DNA from: Alteromonas gilva
GTDB lineage: Bacteria; Pseudomonadota; Gammaproteobacteria; Enterobacterales; Alteromonadaceae
Assembly: GCF_028595265.1 (NCBI RefSeq)
Contig: NZ_JAQQXP010000002.1
Location: 124,001-188,000 of the forward strand
Direction of reading: 5' to 3'
DNA length: 64,000 nt
This document shows positions 1 to 8,757 of the stretch, in pieces. The notes under the pieces are model-generated. The model made no database searches. It was not told the DNA's origin and saw only the letters and a list, made by a program, of their open reading frames with translations. How positions within the stretch are numbered: position 1 is the stretch's first letter; the number at the start of each line of letters is the position of its first letter. The translations under genes were made by a program, and so were the position numbers.

Positions 1-1
1 A

Positions 2-1519
2 TATCACAAGGCGAAAGAGCGCCTCGATGCGCAGCAACGTGAGGTCGACCGCATAGTGGCCGATCACCGACTGTTGGTGCAAAAAGAAACTGCCAGTAAC
101 GAAGCGCTAACGGCAATACAAGGCAAGTTTCAGGCAGCTGTAACGCTTAAAAGCGACACCTTAAGTACATTGCTCGAGCACATCAAAGCCCAGGGATTTA
201 CGCCGGATGAAACGGCGTTAGCACAATGGATAACGTCAAAAAAGGCCGATAACAACGAGTATTTGCGTCAGTCTAAATGTGTTGAGCAGCTTCAGCAGGC
301 CATCATAATAGAAGAAAACAACAAAAAAAGCGTGTCAGAGCGACTCCACGAGCAAACTCAGCGCATGCAGGCGCAGCAAGATGAGTGCAGTGCATTAACC
401 CGCTCAATAGAGGCGTTAACCGAAGAGCGTCAGGCGCTATTTGGCAAGATGAGTATCACAGAGGCTCGCCAGGGGTTAAATGAGCGTCTCGCGGCAAAAG
501 AGCAACAAAAAGAACAATGCCGGGAGGCGTGGAGCCAGGCTGATAAGGCACTGTCGGCACTGCTTTCCTCTATATCCTTGTTGTCGGATAACTTAGCGCA
601 GCAGTCCGCGGCGCAAGCTAACAAGCAAGCACAGTGGGAGGCGGCGTTTAAGTCGAGCCGATTTAACACCCACAGCGAGTTTGAGCAGGCTTTACTGCCA
701 CAAGCAGAACGAGCGCAACTCTCAGCCCAAAAAAGCGAGCTGGATAGCCGCTTAGCCAGAGCCACAACGCTCATTGAAGAGTCAACCAACCGGCTCAACG
801 AACTCAATAGTCATGCACAGGCGCCCGAGTGGGCAAAAGCATCAAAAGAGCAGGTATCATCAGAATTAGCTGGCATGCAGGCCCGCCGCGATGAGGTCAT
901 TGCACAAAAAGGCCAGATTGAACAACGCCTGCGGGCCGATGCAGAGCAGCGTCAAAAACTGCAGGCGCTCACCACTGAAATAGAACAAAAACAACGGGAG
1001 TTTGATGACCTGAGCTACCTGCACGGCCTGATTGGCTCAGCCAGCGGCGATAAATTCCGTAAGTTTGCCCAGGGTCTAACGCTCGATAACCTGGTGTACC
1101 TGGCCAATAAGCAGCTCGATAAACTGCATGGCCGCTACCTGCTTAAACGTAAATCCGGTGAGGGCTTAGCGCTCAGTGTGCTCGACACCTGGCAGGGCGA
1201 TGTGGAGCGCGATACCAAAACCTTATCCGGCGGCGAAAGCTTTTTGGTCAGTCTGGCACTGGCCCTGGCGCTATCGGATTTAGTTAGTCACAAAACCAGT
1301 ATTGATTCGCTGTTTTTGGATGAGGGCTTTGGTACGCTGGATTCTGAAACTCTGGATATCTCCCTTGATGCGCTGGATAACCTTAATGCCTCCGGCAAAA
1401 TGATTGGTGTCATCAGCCATATCGAGGCTATGAAAGAACGTATTCCCACCCAGTTAGTGGTGACTAAAAAAAGCGGCCTGGGTACCAGCGAGTTAAGCCA
1501 GGCGTTTAAAGTGCAGTGA
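2..1519 (+). CDS. sbcC: Exonuclease SbcC, C-terminal part (cut by window start)
   Basis: This is the C-terminal half of SbcC, the ATPase subunit of the SbcCD (Mre11-Rad50-like) nuclease that opens DNA hairpins and processes double-strand breaks. The frame is open from base 2, so the gene begins upstream and the GTG at 56 is not a real start. About 505 residues are visible. The first 300 or so are Gln/Glu/Lys-rich coiled coil. The end holds the ABC signature (LSGGES, near nt 1227-1245) and the Walker B/D-loop segment LFLDEGFGTLDSE, followed by the H-loop region VISHIEAM. sbcD would be expected upstream, outside the window. The family call is secure. Confidence 0.95.
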   Translation, partial: YHKAKERLDAQQREVDRIVADHRLLVQKETASNEALTAIQGKFQAAVTLKSDTLSTLLEHIKAQGFTPDETALAQWITSKKADNNEYLRQSKCVEQLQQAIIIEENNKKSVSERLHEQTQRMQAQQDECSALTRSIEALTEERQALFGKMSITEARQGLNERLAAKEQQKEQCREAWSQADKALSALLSSISLLSDNLAQQSAAQANKQAQWEAAFKSSRFNTHSEFEQALLPQAERAQLSAQKSELDSRLARATTLIEESTNRLNELNSHAQAPEWAKASKEQVSSELAGMQARRDEVIAQKGQIEQRLRADAEQRQKLQALTTEIEQKQREFDDLSYLHGLIGSASGDKFRKFAQGLTLDNLVYLANKQLDKLHGRYLLKRKSGEGLALSVLDTWQGDVERDTKTLSGGESFLVSLALALALSDLVSHKTSIDSLFLDEGFGTLDSETLDISLDALDNLNASGKMIGVISHIEAMKERIPTQLVVTKKSGLGTSELSQAFKVQ

Positions 1520-1810
1520 AGTAGACTCATGCTGGCAGAAAGCATTGTATTGTGAGTTCAGTCGATGGCCGCTACACACTATGCAGATTGTCAGTGAGCC
1601 TTACTTGTTTGCGACATGGTATAAACGAATGGGCAAATCTGTATACTCGAAAAACGTGCTAACGATTGGAGATGACTTATCGTTACTCTGATGCATATGG
1701 ATGGTTAACGGTTGGAGCGCTCATCCTGCCTTTTGTTTGAGTTAATATAAACAACGCAGAAAAAGTGAATGGATTTTTCCCCCTGCAAATTAGCGATGGA
1801 GATCGGAGCA
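1520..1810. other. Intergenic region without recognised content
   Basis: This stretch separates sbcC from the PPK2 gene. I see no convincing ORF, no GC-rich hairpin with a T run and no repeat. It should hold the PPK2 promoter, but no -35/-10 pair stands out enough to mark. Confidence 0.4.
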
Positions 1811-2617
1811 ATGATTGATGTTGAGCCTTATCGTATTTCACCGGGAAGCGTAGTTGAGCTCCAGGATATTTCCACACGGGAAAAGGGCGGATTAAGCAAA
1901 AAACAAGGTAAAAAGGCCGTTAATAAGCTTTCAAAGCGTTTGGTTGAGCTTCAGGAGTTGCTGTACGCAGAAAGCAAACACAGTTTATTAATTATATTTC
2001 AGGCTATGGATGCCGGCGGCAAAGATTCCACCACGCGCCGTGTATTCTGGCGCCTTGATCCATCCGGTATAAAAGTAAAAAGCTTTAAAGCGCCCACGCA
2101 ACGAGAACAGCGTCAGGATTTCTTATGGCGTATTCATCATCATGCCCCTCGCAGTGGGCATATTGCCATTTTCAATCGGTCCCAGTATGAAGATGTCGTG
2201 GCTGCGCGCGTGAGAGGGTTAGAGTCTTTAAATATATGTCAAAGCCGATTTGAACACATCAATGCATTCGAACGCTTACTCGTCAGCGAGGGCACCGTTG
2301 TATTAAAGTTTTTTCTCCACATTTCTAAAGATTATCAAAGAGAACGCTTGCAACGGCGTTTGGACCGTCCTGACAAACATTGGAAATTTGCGCCCAGCGA
2401 TTTAAAAGACCGTGAGCATTGGGGTGATTTTATGCAGGCTTACAGTGAAGCAATCGAACATTGCTCAGGCAGCGATACGCCATGGTATGTTGTACCCGCA
2501 GAAAGACGCTGGTATCGGGATCTGGTCGTATTACAGGCGACGGTCAATGCGCTTGAATCTTTGAATATGAGTTATCCCCAAGCAGATTTTAATCCGGACG
2601 ATATTGAAATAGTTTAA
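1811..2617 (+). CDS. PPK2-family polyphosphate kinase (polyP:nucleotide phosphotransferase)
   Basis: PPK2 enzymes move phosphate between inorganic polyphosphate and nucleotides in the cytoplasm. The product shows the family's Walker A-like loop MDAGGKDSTTRR at about residues 66-77 and the downstream FNRSQYEDVVAARV segment at about 121-134, which carries the conserved Asp and Arg residues. The length of 268 aa is normal for a single-domain PPK2. I chose the ATG at 1811 because GGAG lies 9 nt upstream; in-frame ATGs at 1769 and 1796 would lengthen the protein but lack a good ribosome site. The subclass (ADP or AMP phosphorylating) cannot be read from this sequence alone. The gene appears monocistronic. 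Confidence 0.9.
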   Translation: MIDVEPYRISPGSVVELQDISTREKGGLSKKQGKKAVNKLSKRLVELQELLYAESKHSLLIIFQAMDAGGKDSTTRRVFWRLDPSGIKVKSFKAPTQREQRQDFLWRIHHHAPRSGHIAIFNRSQYEDVVAARVRGLESLNICQSRFEHINAFERLLVSEGTVVLKFFLHISKDYQRERLQRRLDRPDKHWKFAPSDLKDREHWGDFMQAYSEAIEHCSGSDTPWYVVPAERRWYRDLVVLQATVNALESLNMSYPQADFNPDDIEIV

Positions 2618-2706
2618 GCCAGTTAGCGTTGATTGCACAACAAGCCCAAGCATTGTGATACCAGCGTGAATCGGTAGCGCTCTGATAGTTGTATTGCCTT
2701 ATAGTG

Positions 2707-2723
2707 GACTATTCAAAATAGTC
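2707..2723. promoter_or_regulatory. Inverted repeat upstream of the OYE gene, candidate operator
   Basis: GACTATT-CAA-AATAGTC is a perfect 7-bp-arm dyad with a 3-bp spacer, 110 bp before the Old Yellow Enzyme start. It resembles a dimeric repressor site. No regulator gene is adjacent, so the cognate factor is unknown. Confidence 0.4.
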
Positions 2724-2832
2724 AATTGACTGTTCAGCCCCCTCTTTTATTATCTACCGATAGCGTGGTATCGCCGCTGTTACAGCGGCAGGTGCATGTC
2801 CTGCGCCTTCGCCCAATACACAAGGAATAACA

Positions 2833-3936
2833 ATGAGTAGCCATCTGAACATACTTTTTAGCCCTTACACCGACGGTAAATTAAGCCTGAAAAACCGTAT
2901 CGTCATGGCGCCTATGACCCGCCAGTTCTCACCTGATGGCGTTCCCGGTGACGACGTCGCAGCCTATTATGCGCGCAGAGCACAAGGTGGTACGGGCCTG
3001 ATTATTACAGAAGGCACCACGGTAAACGACAAAGTGGCAACCATGTCGGCAAATATTCCACAGTTTCATGGTAAACGCGCGTTGGCCGGGTGGCAAAAAG
3101 TCGTGACTGATGTGCATCAGGCTGGCGGGAAAATCATGCCGCAGCTGTGGCACGTTGGCATGGCACGTGTGGCTGACAAAGCGCCATATTCTGAGCTACC
3201 CAGCGCCGGGCCATCAGGCTTGTTTAAGCCCGGTAAGCAGGGTGCTGAACCCATGACGCAGGCGCATATTGAGGCAGTGATACAAGCCTTTGCTAAGGCG
3301 GCAGCCGATGCCAAACGTATCGGCATGGACGGGGTTGAAATTCATGGCGCCCACGGTTATTTGATTGATCAATTCTTTTGGGAGGGGACCAATAAGCGTA
3401 GTGATGCCTGGGGCGGCACAATGGAAAAACGCGGGCGTTTTGCGGTAGAAATTATTAAGGCTATTCGCGCAGCGACCGGACCTGACTTCCCCATAGTGTT
3501 TAGATTTTCTCAATGGAAACAACAAGACTACGCCGCAAAACTTGCTAATACGCCACAAGAGCTGGCGCAGTTTTTACAGCCATTGAGCGATGCCGGCGTA
3601 GATATTTTTCATTGCTCACAACGCCGTTACTGGGAAAGCGAGTTTGCTGACAGCGACATGAATCTGGCAGCCTGGACTAAAAAGTTAAGCGGCAAACCAA
3701 GTATCACGGTGGGCTCTGTGGGGTTAAACGGTGACTTTTTTGGTGCCTTTAAAGGACAGGGTGCTAACACACGCCCTATCGATGATTTGTTATCGAGGTT
3801 AGACGCCGGTGAATTTGATCTGGTGGCCGTTGGTCGCGCGTTACTGCAAGATCCACAATGGGCCAACAAAATTAAACACCAGCGCAATGATGAATTACAA
3901 CAATATTCCGCCGACGCTTTGAGTACGTTGTCGTAG
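2833..3936 (+). CDS. Old Yellow Enzyme family NADH:flavin oxidoreductase
   Basis: This is an FMN-dependent ene-reductase of the OYE/NemA family, which reduces activated alkenes, nitro compounds or other electrophiles with NAD(P)H. Diagnostic features are the N-terminal MAPMTR segment (residues 25-30), a conserved Gln and Trp-His near 104-107, and HGAHGYLIDQF at 171-181 with the paired His residues that bind the substrate. The following GGTMEKRGRF segment is also typical. The 367-aa length is normal. The start has AAGGAA about 7 nt upstream. The physiological substrate cannot be told from sequence. A dyad at 2707 may control it. Confidence 0.9.
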   Translation: MSSHLNILFSPYTDGKLSLKNRIVMAPMTRQFSPDGVPGDDVAAYYARRAQGGTGLIITEGTTVNDKVATMSANIPQFHGKRALAGWQKVVTDVHQAGGKIMPQLWHVGMARVADKAPYSELPSAGPSGLFKPGKQGAEPMTQAHIEAVIQAFAKAAADAKRIGMDGVEIHGAHGYLIDQFFWEGTNKRSDAWGGTMEKRGRFAVEIIKAIRAATGPDFPIVFRFSQWKQQDYAAKLANTPQELAQFLQPLSDAGVDIFHCSQRRYWESEFADSDMNLAAWTKKLSGKPSITVGSVGLNGDFFGAFKGQGANTRPIDDLLSRLDAGEFDLVAVGRALLQDPQWANKIKHQRNDELQQYSADALSTLS

Positions 3937-4125
3937 CCTTCTTACCAACAAACCGGCATGGTTAATTTTTGTTTAAATGCCTCTGCGGGGTGCTGTCACA
4001 GCAGCGCCTGATATGCTGTGTACCCTAAACGAGTCGGGCAAAAATGATTGGCGTAGCAAGCAACGTAGAAGTAACAGAAGACGTAATGCTTGCGCGCTCA
4101 AAAAATCTCGTGCTCCCAATCCAAG

Positions 4126-4254
4126 TATTCTACTAAAGATGATGTGTTCATTGAGGTTTTACTGCGGGTATTCGGGGTGCTGAATCTTATCTCCTTATTC
4201 TTTGGCTGGTGCCCTGTGTATCAAATTGCCGGTATTAGTACCAAAGAGAGCTAA
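4126..4254 (+). pseudogene. Remnant of a DUF2892 (YgaP-type) small membrane protein
   Basis: Reading in frame from 4126 gives a hydrophobic stretch ending FFGWCPVYQIAGISTKES and then TAA at 4252. That ending matches the C-terminal signature of DUF2892 proteins (GWCPLYxLLGIxT). The frame closes upstream at a TAA near 4090 with no ATG, so the N-terminal half is missing or frameshifted. It is followed directly by a second gene remnant. This is a decayed fragment by my reading; the family match rests on the short C-terminal motif only. Confidence 0.4.
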
Positions 4255-4288
4255 ATTATTGCATCGAAAAGGTCAGCGCAAATGGTAG

Positions 4289-4738
4289 CTAAGCCGCACT
4301 ATTGATGACAAAAGCTATCTTTGGTTTCGTGTAAGTAATGACGAGTTTACCACCATCTATATCAAAGAAACTGCGCTACTGGATGCAACACTTCAACTTG
4401 TTGTGAAACGCTTGCTGATTACATCGGTAATTGTGTTTTGGATAGCCATTTGGCTGGCACTCACCTTGTCGTCCTTCATACTCAAACGAGCAGAAGAGAT
4501 TAACAATACACTTGCAGATCTTGATACCAGCAAGGGGCATCGGGCTATTGTTTCTGCTGCACTAACATTGGCTGATTCCTTTGATTGCGACATTAATGCT
4601 GAAGGTGTTGAAAAAACGCATCATGCAGAGTTTATTATTTCAATGGGGTGTTTTATCGGGCTGGGGTACTACTTCGCAAAGCCAATGCCAGAAGATCAAA
4701 TAAAAACGATGATTAAAGCAGGTTCAGTGTTACCGTGA
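4289..4738 (+). pseudogene. Decayed c-di-GMP signalling gene: sensor/TM end joined to EAL C-terminus
   Basis: The frame after the TAG at 4286 encodes the end of an extracytoplasmic sensor region, then a transmembrane helix (RLLITSVIVFWIAIWLALTL), then jumps directly into the last part of an EAL phosphodiesterase domain (INAEGVEKTHHAEFIISMGC followed by GLGYYFAKPMPEDQI). A real protein would have several hundred residues of HAMP/GGDEF/EAL between these parts. The EAL catalytic motif itself is absent. An internal deletion plus an upstream stop best explains this. An ATG-less ORF of 111 aa remains, but it is unlikely to be functional. Confidence 0.7.
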
Positions 4739-4906
4739 GTGTCGGCTGTCGTTAATAGCGTGATAAAACGATTTGGTGCTATGCAAAGCGGCGTGGGCGG
4801 GCAACTGTGAAATTACTGGCACGGCGCAGTATGCATCCAACACTATGCAGGAAGACGGCGCTGCGGAGCAGCGTCTGCCCCGCAAAATGACCATCGGACA
4901 CCAATG

Positions 4907-6208
4907 TTAAATTTTGGTTTTGCCTGTTGCAGCCGCCTTTTCAAACAATGCACAAAACGCATTGAGCCCCTCTGCCAGGGTGGCATCATCAATAGTCAGG
5001 GGCGGTAAAAAGCGTATTACGTTGCCATAAAAGCCGCAGGCCAACAGTACCAAACCATGATTCATGGCCTCGCCGATGATGGCTTTGGTCAGGTCGACAT
5101 TAGGCTGATCCGCATCGCCGTCGGTTACCAACTCTATGGCAATCATGGCGCCTTTACCGCGAATATCACCAATTAACTGTGGGTACCGAGATTGAAGCTG
5201 ACCTAATGTTTCAAAAAACTGGGCTTCAATTGCCCTGGCGCGGTCGATAAGCTGCTCTTCTTCAATGACCTCAAGGACCGCAAGGGCGGCAGCGGTGGCC
5301 AGTGGCGAGCCGCCGTAAGTACCGCCCAGACCACCCACCGGTGCTGCATCCATTATATGTTGCTTGCCCACTACTGCAGATAAGGGCACACCCCCGGCAA
5401 TGCCTTTGGCCATGGTCATGATGTCGGGCTCAATGCCGGCATATTCGGTACAGAACATTTTACCGGTGCGGGCAAAACCCGACTGAATTTCATCGCAAAT
5501 CATCACAATGCCGTGTTCATCACACAGTGTGCGAAGTGCTTGTAAAAACGCCGGTGAGGCCTCATAAAAGCCGCCTTCGCCCTGTATTGGCTCAATGATC
5601 AGTGCGGCCACGTCAGCCGGGGCAATATCCACTTTAAACAGGTTGGTGAGGGCTTTTAGTGCGTCTTTTTCGCTAATACCATGCATGGCGATGGGAAACG
5701 GTACATGAAAAATATCCGCCGGGAAGGGGCCGAACTTATCTTTATACGGGGTTATTTTGCCGGTGAGCGCCATGGTCATATTGGTACGGCCATGAAATCC
5801 GCCGTTAAAGGCAATAACGCCGCGACGGCCGGTGTAGGCGCGGGCCACTTTGACGGCGTTTTCGACCGCTTCGGCGCCGGTGGTAATAAAAGCCGCTTTT
5901 TTAGGCGTATCACCGGGTGCTAATGCTGTGATTTTTTCGGCCAGTAATACCGCCGACTCATAGGGGTTAACCATCACGCAGGTATGGCTGAACCTGGCCA
6001 TTTGCTCGCTAACGGCTTTTACCAGTTTGGGATGAGCGTGGCCGGTATTACATACCGCGATGCCGGCACCAAAATCGATGTAACGGTTGCCGTCGACATC
6101 CCAGATTTCGGCGTTTTTTGCGTGATCGACATACGCCGGATAAAGCGTGCCCTGGCCTGAGGCAATCGCCGCGTTTTTTCTGGCCTGTAGTTGTTGGTTG
6201 TTTGACAT
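4907..6208 (-). CDS. gabT: 4-aminobutyrate (GABA) transaminase
   Basis: GabT transfers the amino group of GABA to 2-oxoglutarate, giving succinate semialdehyde and glutamate. It is a class III PLP aminotransferase of 433 aa. The PLP lysine is in TMAKGIAGG at about K268, the pyridine-contacting Asp is in ICDEIQSG (about D239), and TTGAEAVENA near 109-118 binds the cofactor phosphate. The start lies 1 nt after the gabD stop, so the two are co-transcribed. It could also act on 5-aminovalerate. The upstream LysR gene probably controls it. It would be the exit step for the GABA-forming pathway proposed for the neighbouring island. Confidence 0.93.
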   Translation of the reverse strand: MSNNQQLQARKNAAIASGQGTLYPAYVDHAKNAEIWDVDGNRYIDFGAGIAVCNTGHAHPKLVKAVSEQMARFSHTCVMVNPYESAVLLAEKITALAPGDTPKKAAFITTGAEAVENAVKVARAYTGRRGVIAFNGGFHGRTNMTMALTGKITPYKDKFGPFPADIFHVPFPIAMHGISEKDALKALTNLFKVDIAPADVAALIIEPIQGEGGFYEASPAFLQALRTLCDEHGIVMICDEIQSGFARTGKMFCTEYAGIEPDIMTMAKGIAGGVPLSAVVGKQHIMDAAPVGGLGGTYGGSPLATAAALAVLEVIEEEQLIDRARAIEAQFFETLGQLQSRYPQLIGDIRGKGAMIAIELVTDGDADQPNVDLTKAIIGEAMNHGLVLLACGFYGNVIRFLPPLTIDDATLAEGLNAFCALFEKAAATGKTKI

Positions 6209-6209
6209 G

Positions 6210-7652
6210 TTAAATACCTCCTAAGCAGCGATACTGAATGAACGAATAATCATCCAGACCATATTTTGAACCTTCGCGACCGTAGCCCGATTCTTTAACG
6301 CCGCCAAAGGGTGCGGCGGGGTTTGATATAGCCCCTTCGTTAATGCCGACCATACCGAACTGCAGGGCATCGGCAAAGCGATGAATGCGGCTGATATTCT
6401 GCGAATAAAAATAGCTGGCTAAGCCATATTCGGTGGCATTGGCCAGCGCTGCGGCCTCGGCGTCGTCAGAAAATGTCATCACGGTGACCACCGGGCCAAA
6501 AATTTCCTCACTGACAATGTCCATATCAGGCGTTACATCGGTGAGCAGCGTAGGCGGGTAAAAGTTACCCGTTGTCCACTCGCCGCCGGTGTGGAGCACG
6601 GCGCCCTGATGAATAGCGGTGGTAACCAGCTTGTGCACATTTTCAGCCGCAGTATGCGTGATCAACGGGCCAATCGTGGTGTCGGCAAGCAGACCATTGC
6701 CCACTTTTAATGCCGCGATTTTTGCCGTTAGCTTGCTGACGAATGCATCTTTAACCTGCTCGTGGATAATAAAGCGGTTAGCGCAAACGCAGGTCTGCCC
6801 GGCGTTACGAAACTTAGCCAGCATTGCGCCGTTGACTGCGGCATCGATATCGGCATCTTCAAACACCACAAAAGGGGCATTGCCGCCAAGTTCCATACTC
6901 AAGCGCTTCATGGTTCCGGTGCAATCAGCGGCAAGCAGTTTGCCGACCCGCGTTGAGCCGGTGAAAGAGAACTTGGCCACGTCAGACGACGCGGTCAACA
7001 CCTTACCCAGTGCCCGGGAATTGGTGCCGGTTACTACATTTATTACCCCGTCGGGGATACCCGCCTGTTTGGCCAGGAATGCCAGGGCCAGTGCCGACAG
7101 CGGCGTTTCGCTGGCCGGTTTTACCACAAACGTACAGCCTGCCGCCAGGGCAGCCGCGGCTTTGCGGGTGATCATGGCATTCGGAAAATTCCACGGCGTA
7201 ATGGCGCCCACCACACCCACGGGTTGACGGCTAACGTAGATACGCTGGCTGGCATTGTTAGCGGGCAGAATATCACCGTCAAGGCGGCGCGCTTCTTCGG
7301 CAAACCATTCAATGTAGCCGGCGCCGTAGCTGATTTCGCCTTTGGCCTCAGCCAGCGGCTTACCCTGCTCAAGGGTCAGTAATTCTGCCAGTTCATCGCT
7401 ATGCGCCAGCATTAGGTCATACCATTTGCGTAGCAGTTTTGCACGTTCAATTGCAGGTAATGCCGACCACGCTGCAAATGCTGACTTAGCGACATGCACG
7501 GCCTGGGTCATATGCGCTGCGGGCGCATCGGCAACGCTGGCGAGTAATTCACCGCTGGCTTTATTGGTTACCGCAAAGGTTGTGTCGCTGGTTATCCACT
7601 CACCTCCAATAAAAGAGGCGGGTTCAAACAGAGCTAAAAGAGCTGGCTTCAT
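6210..7652 (-). CDS. gabD: Succinate-semialdehyde dehydrogenase (NADP+)
   Basis: GabD oxidises succinate semialdehyde to succinate and feeds the TCA cycle. The 480-aa aldehyde dehydrogenase shows the general base Glu in MELGGNAP (about E254), the catalytic Cys in NAGQTCVCANRF (C288) and the cofactor segment VVKPASETP (K178), typical of the NADP-using GabD group. It is the first gene of a tight gabD-gabT operon on the minus strand. It is divergent from a LysR regulator, with a dyad between them at 7711-7743. A glutarate semialdehyde role is also possible. Confidence 0.93.
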   Translation of the reverse strand: MKPALLALFEPASFIGGEWITSDTTFAVTNKASGELLASVADAPAAHMTQAVHVAKSAFAAWSALPAIERAKLLRKWYDLMLAHSDELAELLTLEQGKPLAEAKGEISYGAGYIEWFAEEARRLDGDILPANNASQRIYVSRQPVGVVGAITPWNFPNAMITRKAAAALAAGCTFVVKPASETPLSALALAFLAKQAGIPDGVINVVTGTNSRALGKVLTASSDVAKFSFTGSTRVGKLLAADCTGTMKRLSMELGGNAPFVVFEDADIDAAVNGAMLAKFRNAGQTCVCANRFIIHEQVKDAFVSKLTAKIAALKVGNGLLADTTIGPLITHTAAENVHKLVTTAIHQGAVLHTGGEWTTGNFYPPTLLTDVTPDMDIVSEEIFGPVVTVMTFSDDAEAAALANATEYGLASYFYSQNISRIHRFADALQFGMVGINEGAISNPAAPFGGVKESGYGREGSKYGLDDYSFIQYRCLGGI

Positions 7653-7710
7653 TAGTGATACCTGAGTGTTGTACAGAGGGCTATTGAATCAGGCTGCATA
7701 ACAAGGTTAA

Positions 7711-7743
7711 ATACCAAACATTAAACCTAAAGTTTGATGGTAT
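7711..7743. promoter_or_regulatory. Dyad between gabD and its divergent LysR gene, candidate operator
   Basis: Outer arms ATACCA (7711-7716) and TGGTAT (7738-7743) flank an inner AAAC...GTTT pair. This is the interrupted-dyad shape expected for a LysR-type site. It sits in the only 98-bp intergenic gap serving both the gabDT operon and the regulator, so it is well placed for autoregulation and GABA control. Confidence 0.5.
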
Positions 7744-7750
7744 AAAACTT

Positions 7751-8701
7751 ATGAAGTTGGCCGGACGGGCAGTCACCGAATACGATATTAAATTGCTGCA
7801 GGTATTTAAATCAGTTGTAGAAAACGGCGGTTTTGCCGCGGCTGAAAGCGAATTAGGGTTAACCCGTTCAACCATTAGTATTCATATGAACAACCTCGAA
7901 ACGCGCTTACGGCTGACGCTCTGCCAACGTGGTCGGGGCGGGTTTGTGCTAACGCCGGATGGTCGTCAGGTGTATCAGGCATCGCTGAGAATGTTTGAAG
8001 CGCTCAGTGATTTTTCCCATTCGGTAACGCAACTGAGCCAGCAGGTGAGTGGCGGTTTGGTTGTGCTGCATTCGGATATTCTTGATCAAACCCGCAGTCG
8101 TTTGCTCGCTGAAGTGGTGGCCTTTATTAACGCCAAAGCGCCGGCGCTGCGCATTACACTCGACGGTGACCGCATTGAAAATATTGAACGGGCGCTGATC
8201 AAGGATAAAGCCCACGTGGGGTTATTCCCGGATTACCGGCGTATGGCTGGACTGCGTTATCAAGCGGCTTTCGATGAACAAATCTTTTTATGCTGCAGCC
8301 GCGACCACCCGTTATTTTCAATGCAGGAAAGTGACATTAACGACGATGCACTACAGGCGTATCCGGCGGTCGTGCCGGGTGTAGAAATCAGTCAGGCTGG
8401 CCGCGCGCAGGTTAAAAAGCTTAACCCCGGGGCAACGGCCTATCAGTTTGATTCGCGCAAAGCACTGATTGCCTCTGGTAAATTTATTGGCTATTTACCC
8501 CAAAGCTATATGGCGCAAGAGATCCGCTCTGGCAGTTTTAAAGTGCTGTCGGCTGAGCGTTACGTGTATCACTTTTCGCAATCGGTGGTGCATAAAGAAG
8601 TACCGGCAGAGCCCAAAAAAGTGCGGCTGTTTATCGAAGCCCTGACACAATGCGCGCAGGATTACCCGCAAATTACCGATGCGCACCTTCAGCGTGGTTA
8701 G
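7751..8701 (+). CDS. LysR-family regulator, probable controller of gabDT
   Basis: This is a LysR-type transcriptional regulator (316 aa). The winged helix-turn-helix is at residues 10-65 (DIKLLQVFKSVVENGGFAAA through the recognition segment STISIHMNNLETRL). A periplasmic-binding-protein-like effector domain runs from about residue 95 to the end. It is transcribed away from gabDT and starts 8 bp after a dyad that could be its binding site. LysR proteins usually activate a divergent operon in response to a pathway metabolite, so GABA or succinate semialdehyde is a likely signal. That is inferred from position only. Confidence 0.85.
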   Translation: MKLAGRAVTEYDIKLLQVFKSVVENGGFAAAESELGLTRSTISIHMNNLETRLRLTLCQRGRGGFVLTPDGRQVYQASLRMFEALSDFSHSVTQLSQQVSGGLVVLHSDILDQTRSRLLAEVVAFINAKAPALRITLDGDRIENIERALIKDKAHVGLFPDYRRMAGLRYQAAFDEQIFLCCSRDHPLFSMQESDINDDALQAYPAVVPGVEISQAGRAQVKKLNPGATAYQFDSRKALIASGKFIGYLPQSYMAQEIRSGSFKVLSAERYVYHFSQSVVHKEVPAEPKKVRLFIEALTQCAQDYPQITDAHLQRG

Positions 8702-8757
8702 ATGCTATAGGCCTGGCGGTGTCTGGTCTGTCAAACCGTGCATTTAATTAAGCTACG

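Noticed and set aside
3977..4183. 68-aa plus-strand ORF between the OYE gene and the remnants
   Set aside because: Basic, low-complexity composition, no ribosome site and no family pattern. It overlaps the frame of the DUF2892 remnant, so it is most likely chance.
6619..7227. 202-aa plus-strand ORF opposite gabD
   Set aside because: It is a mirror of the high-GC third-position gabD coding strand. The gabD frame has clear catalytic motifs and this one has none.
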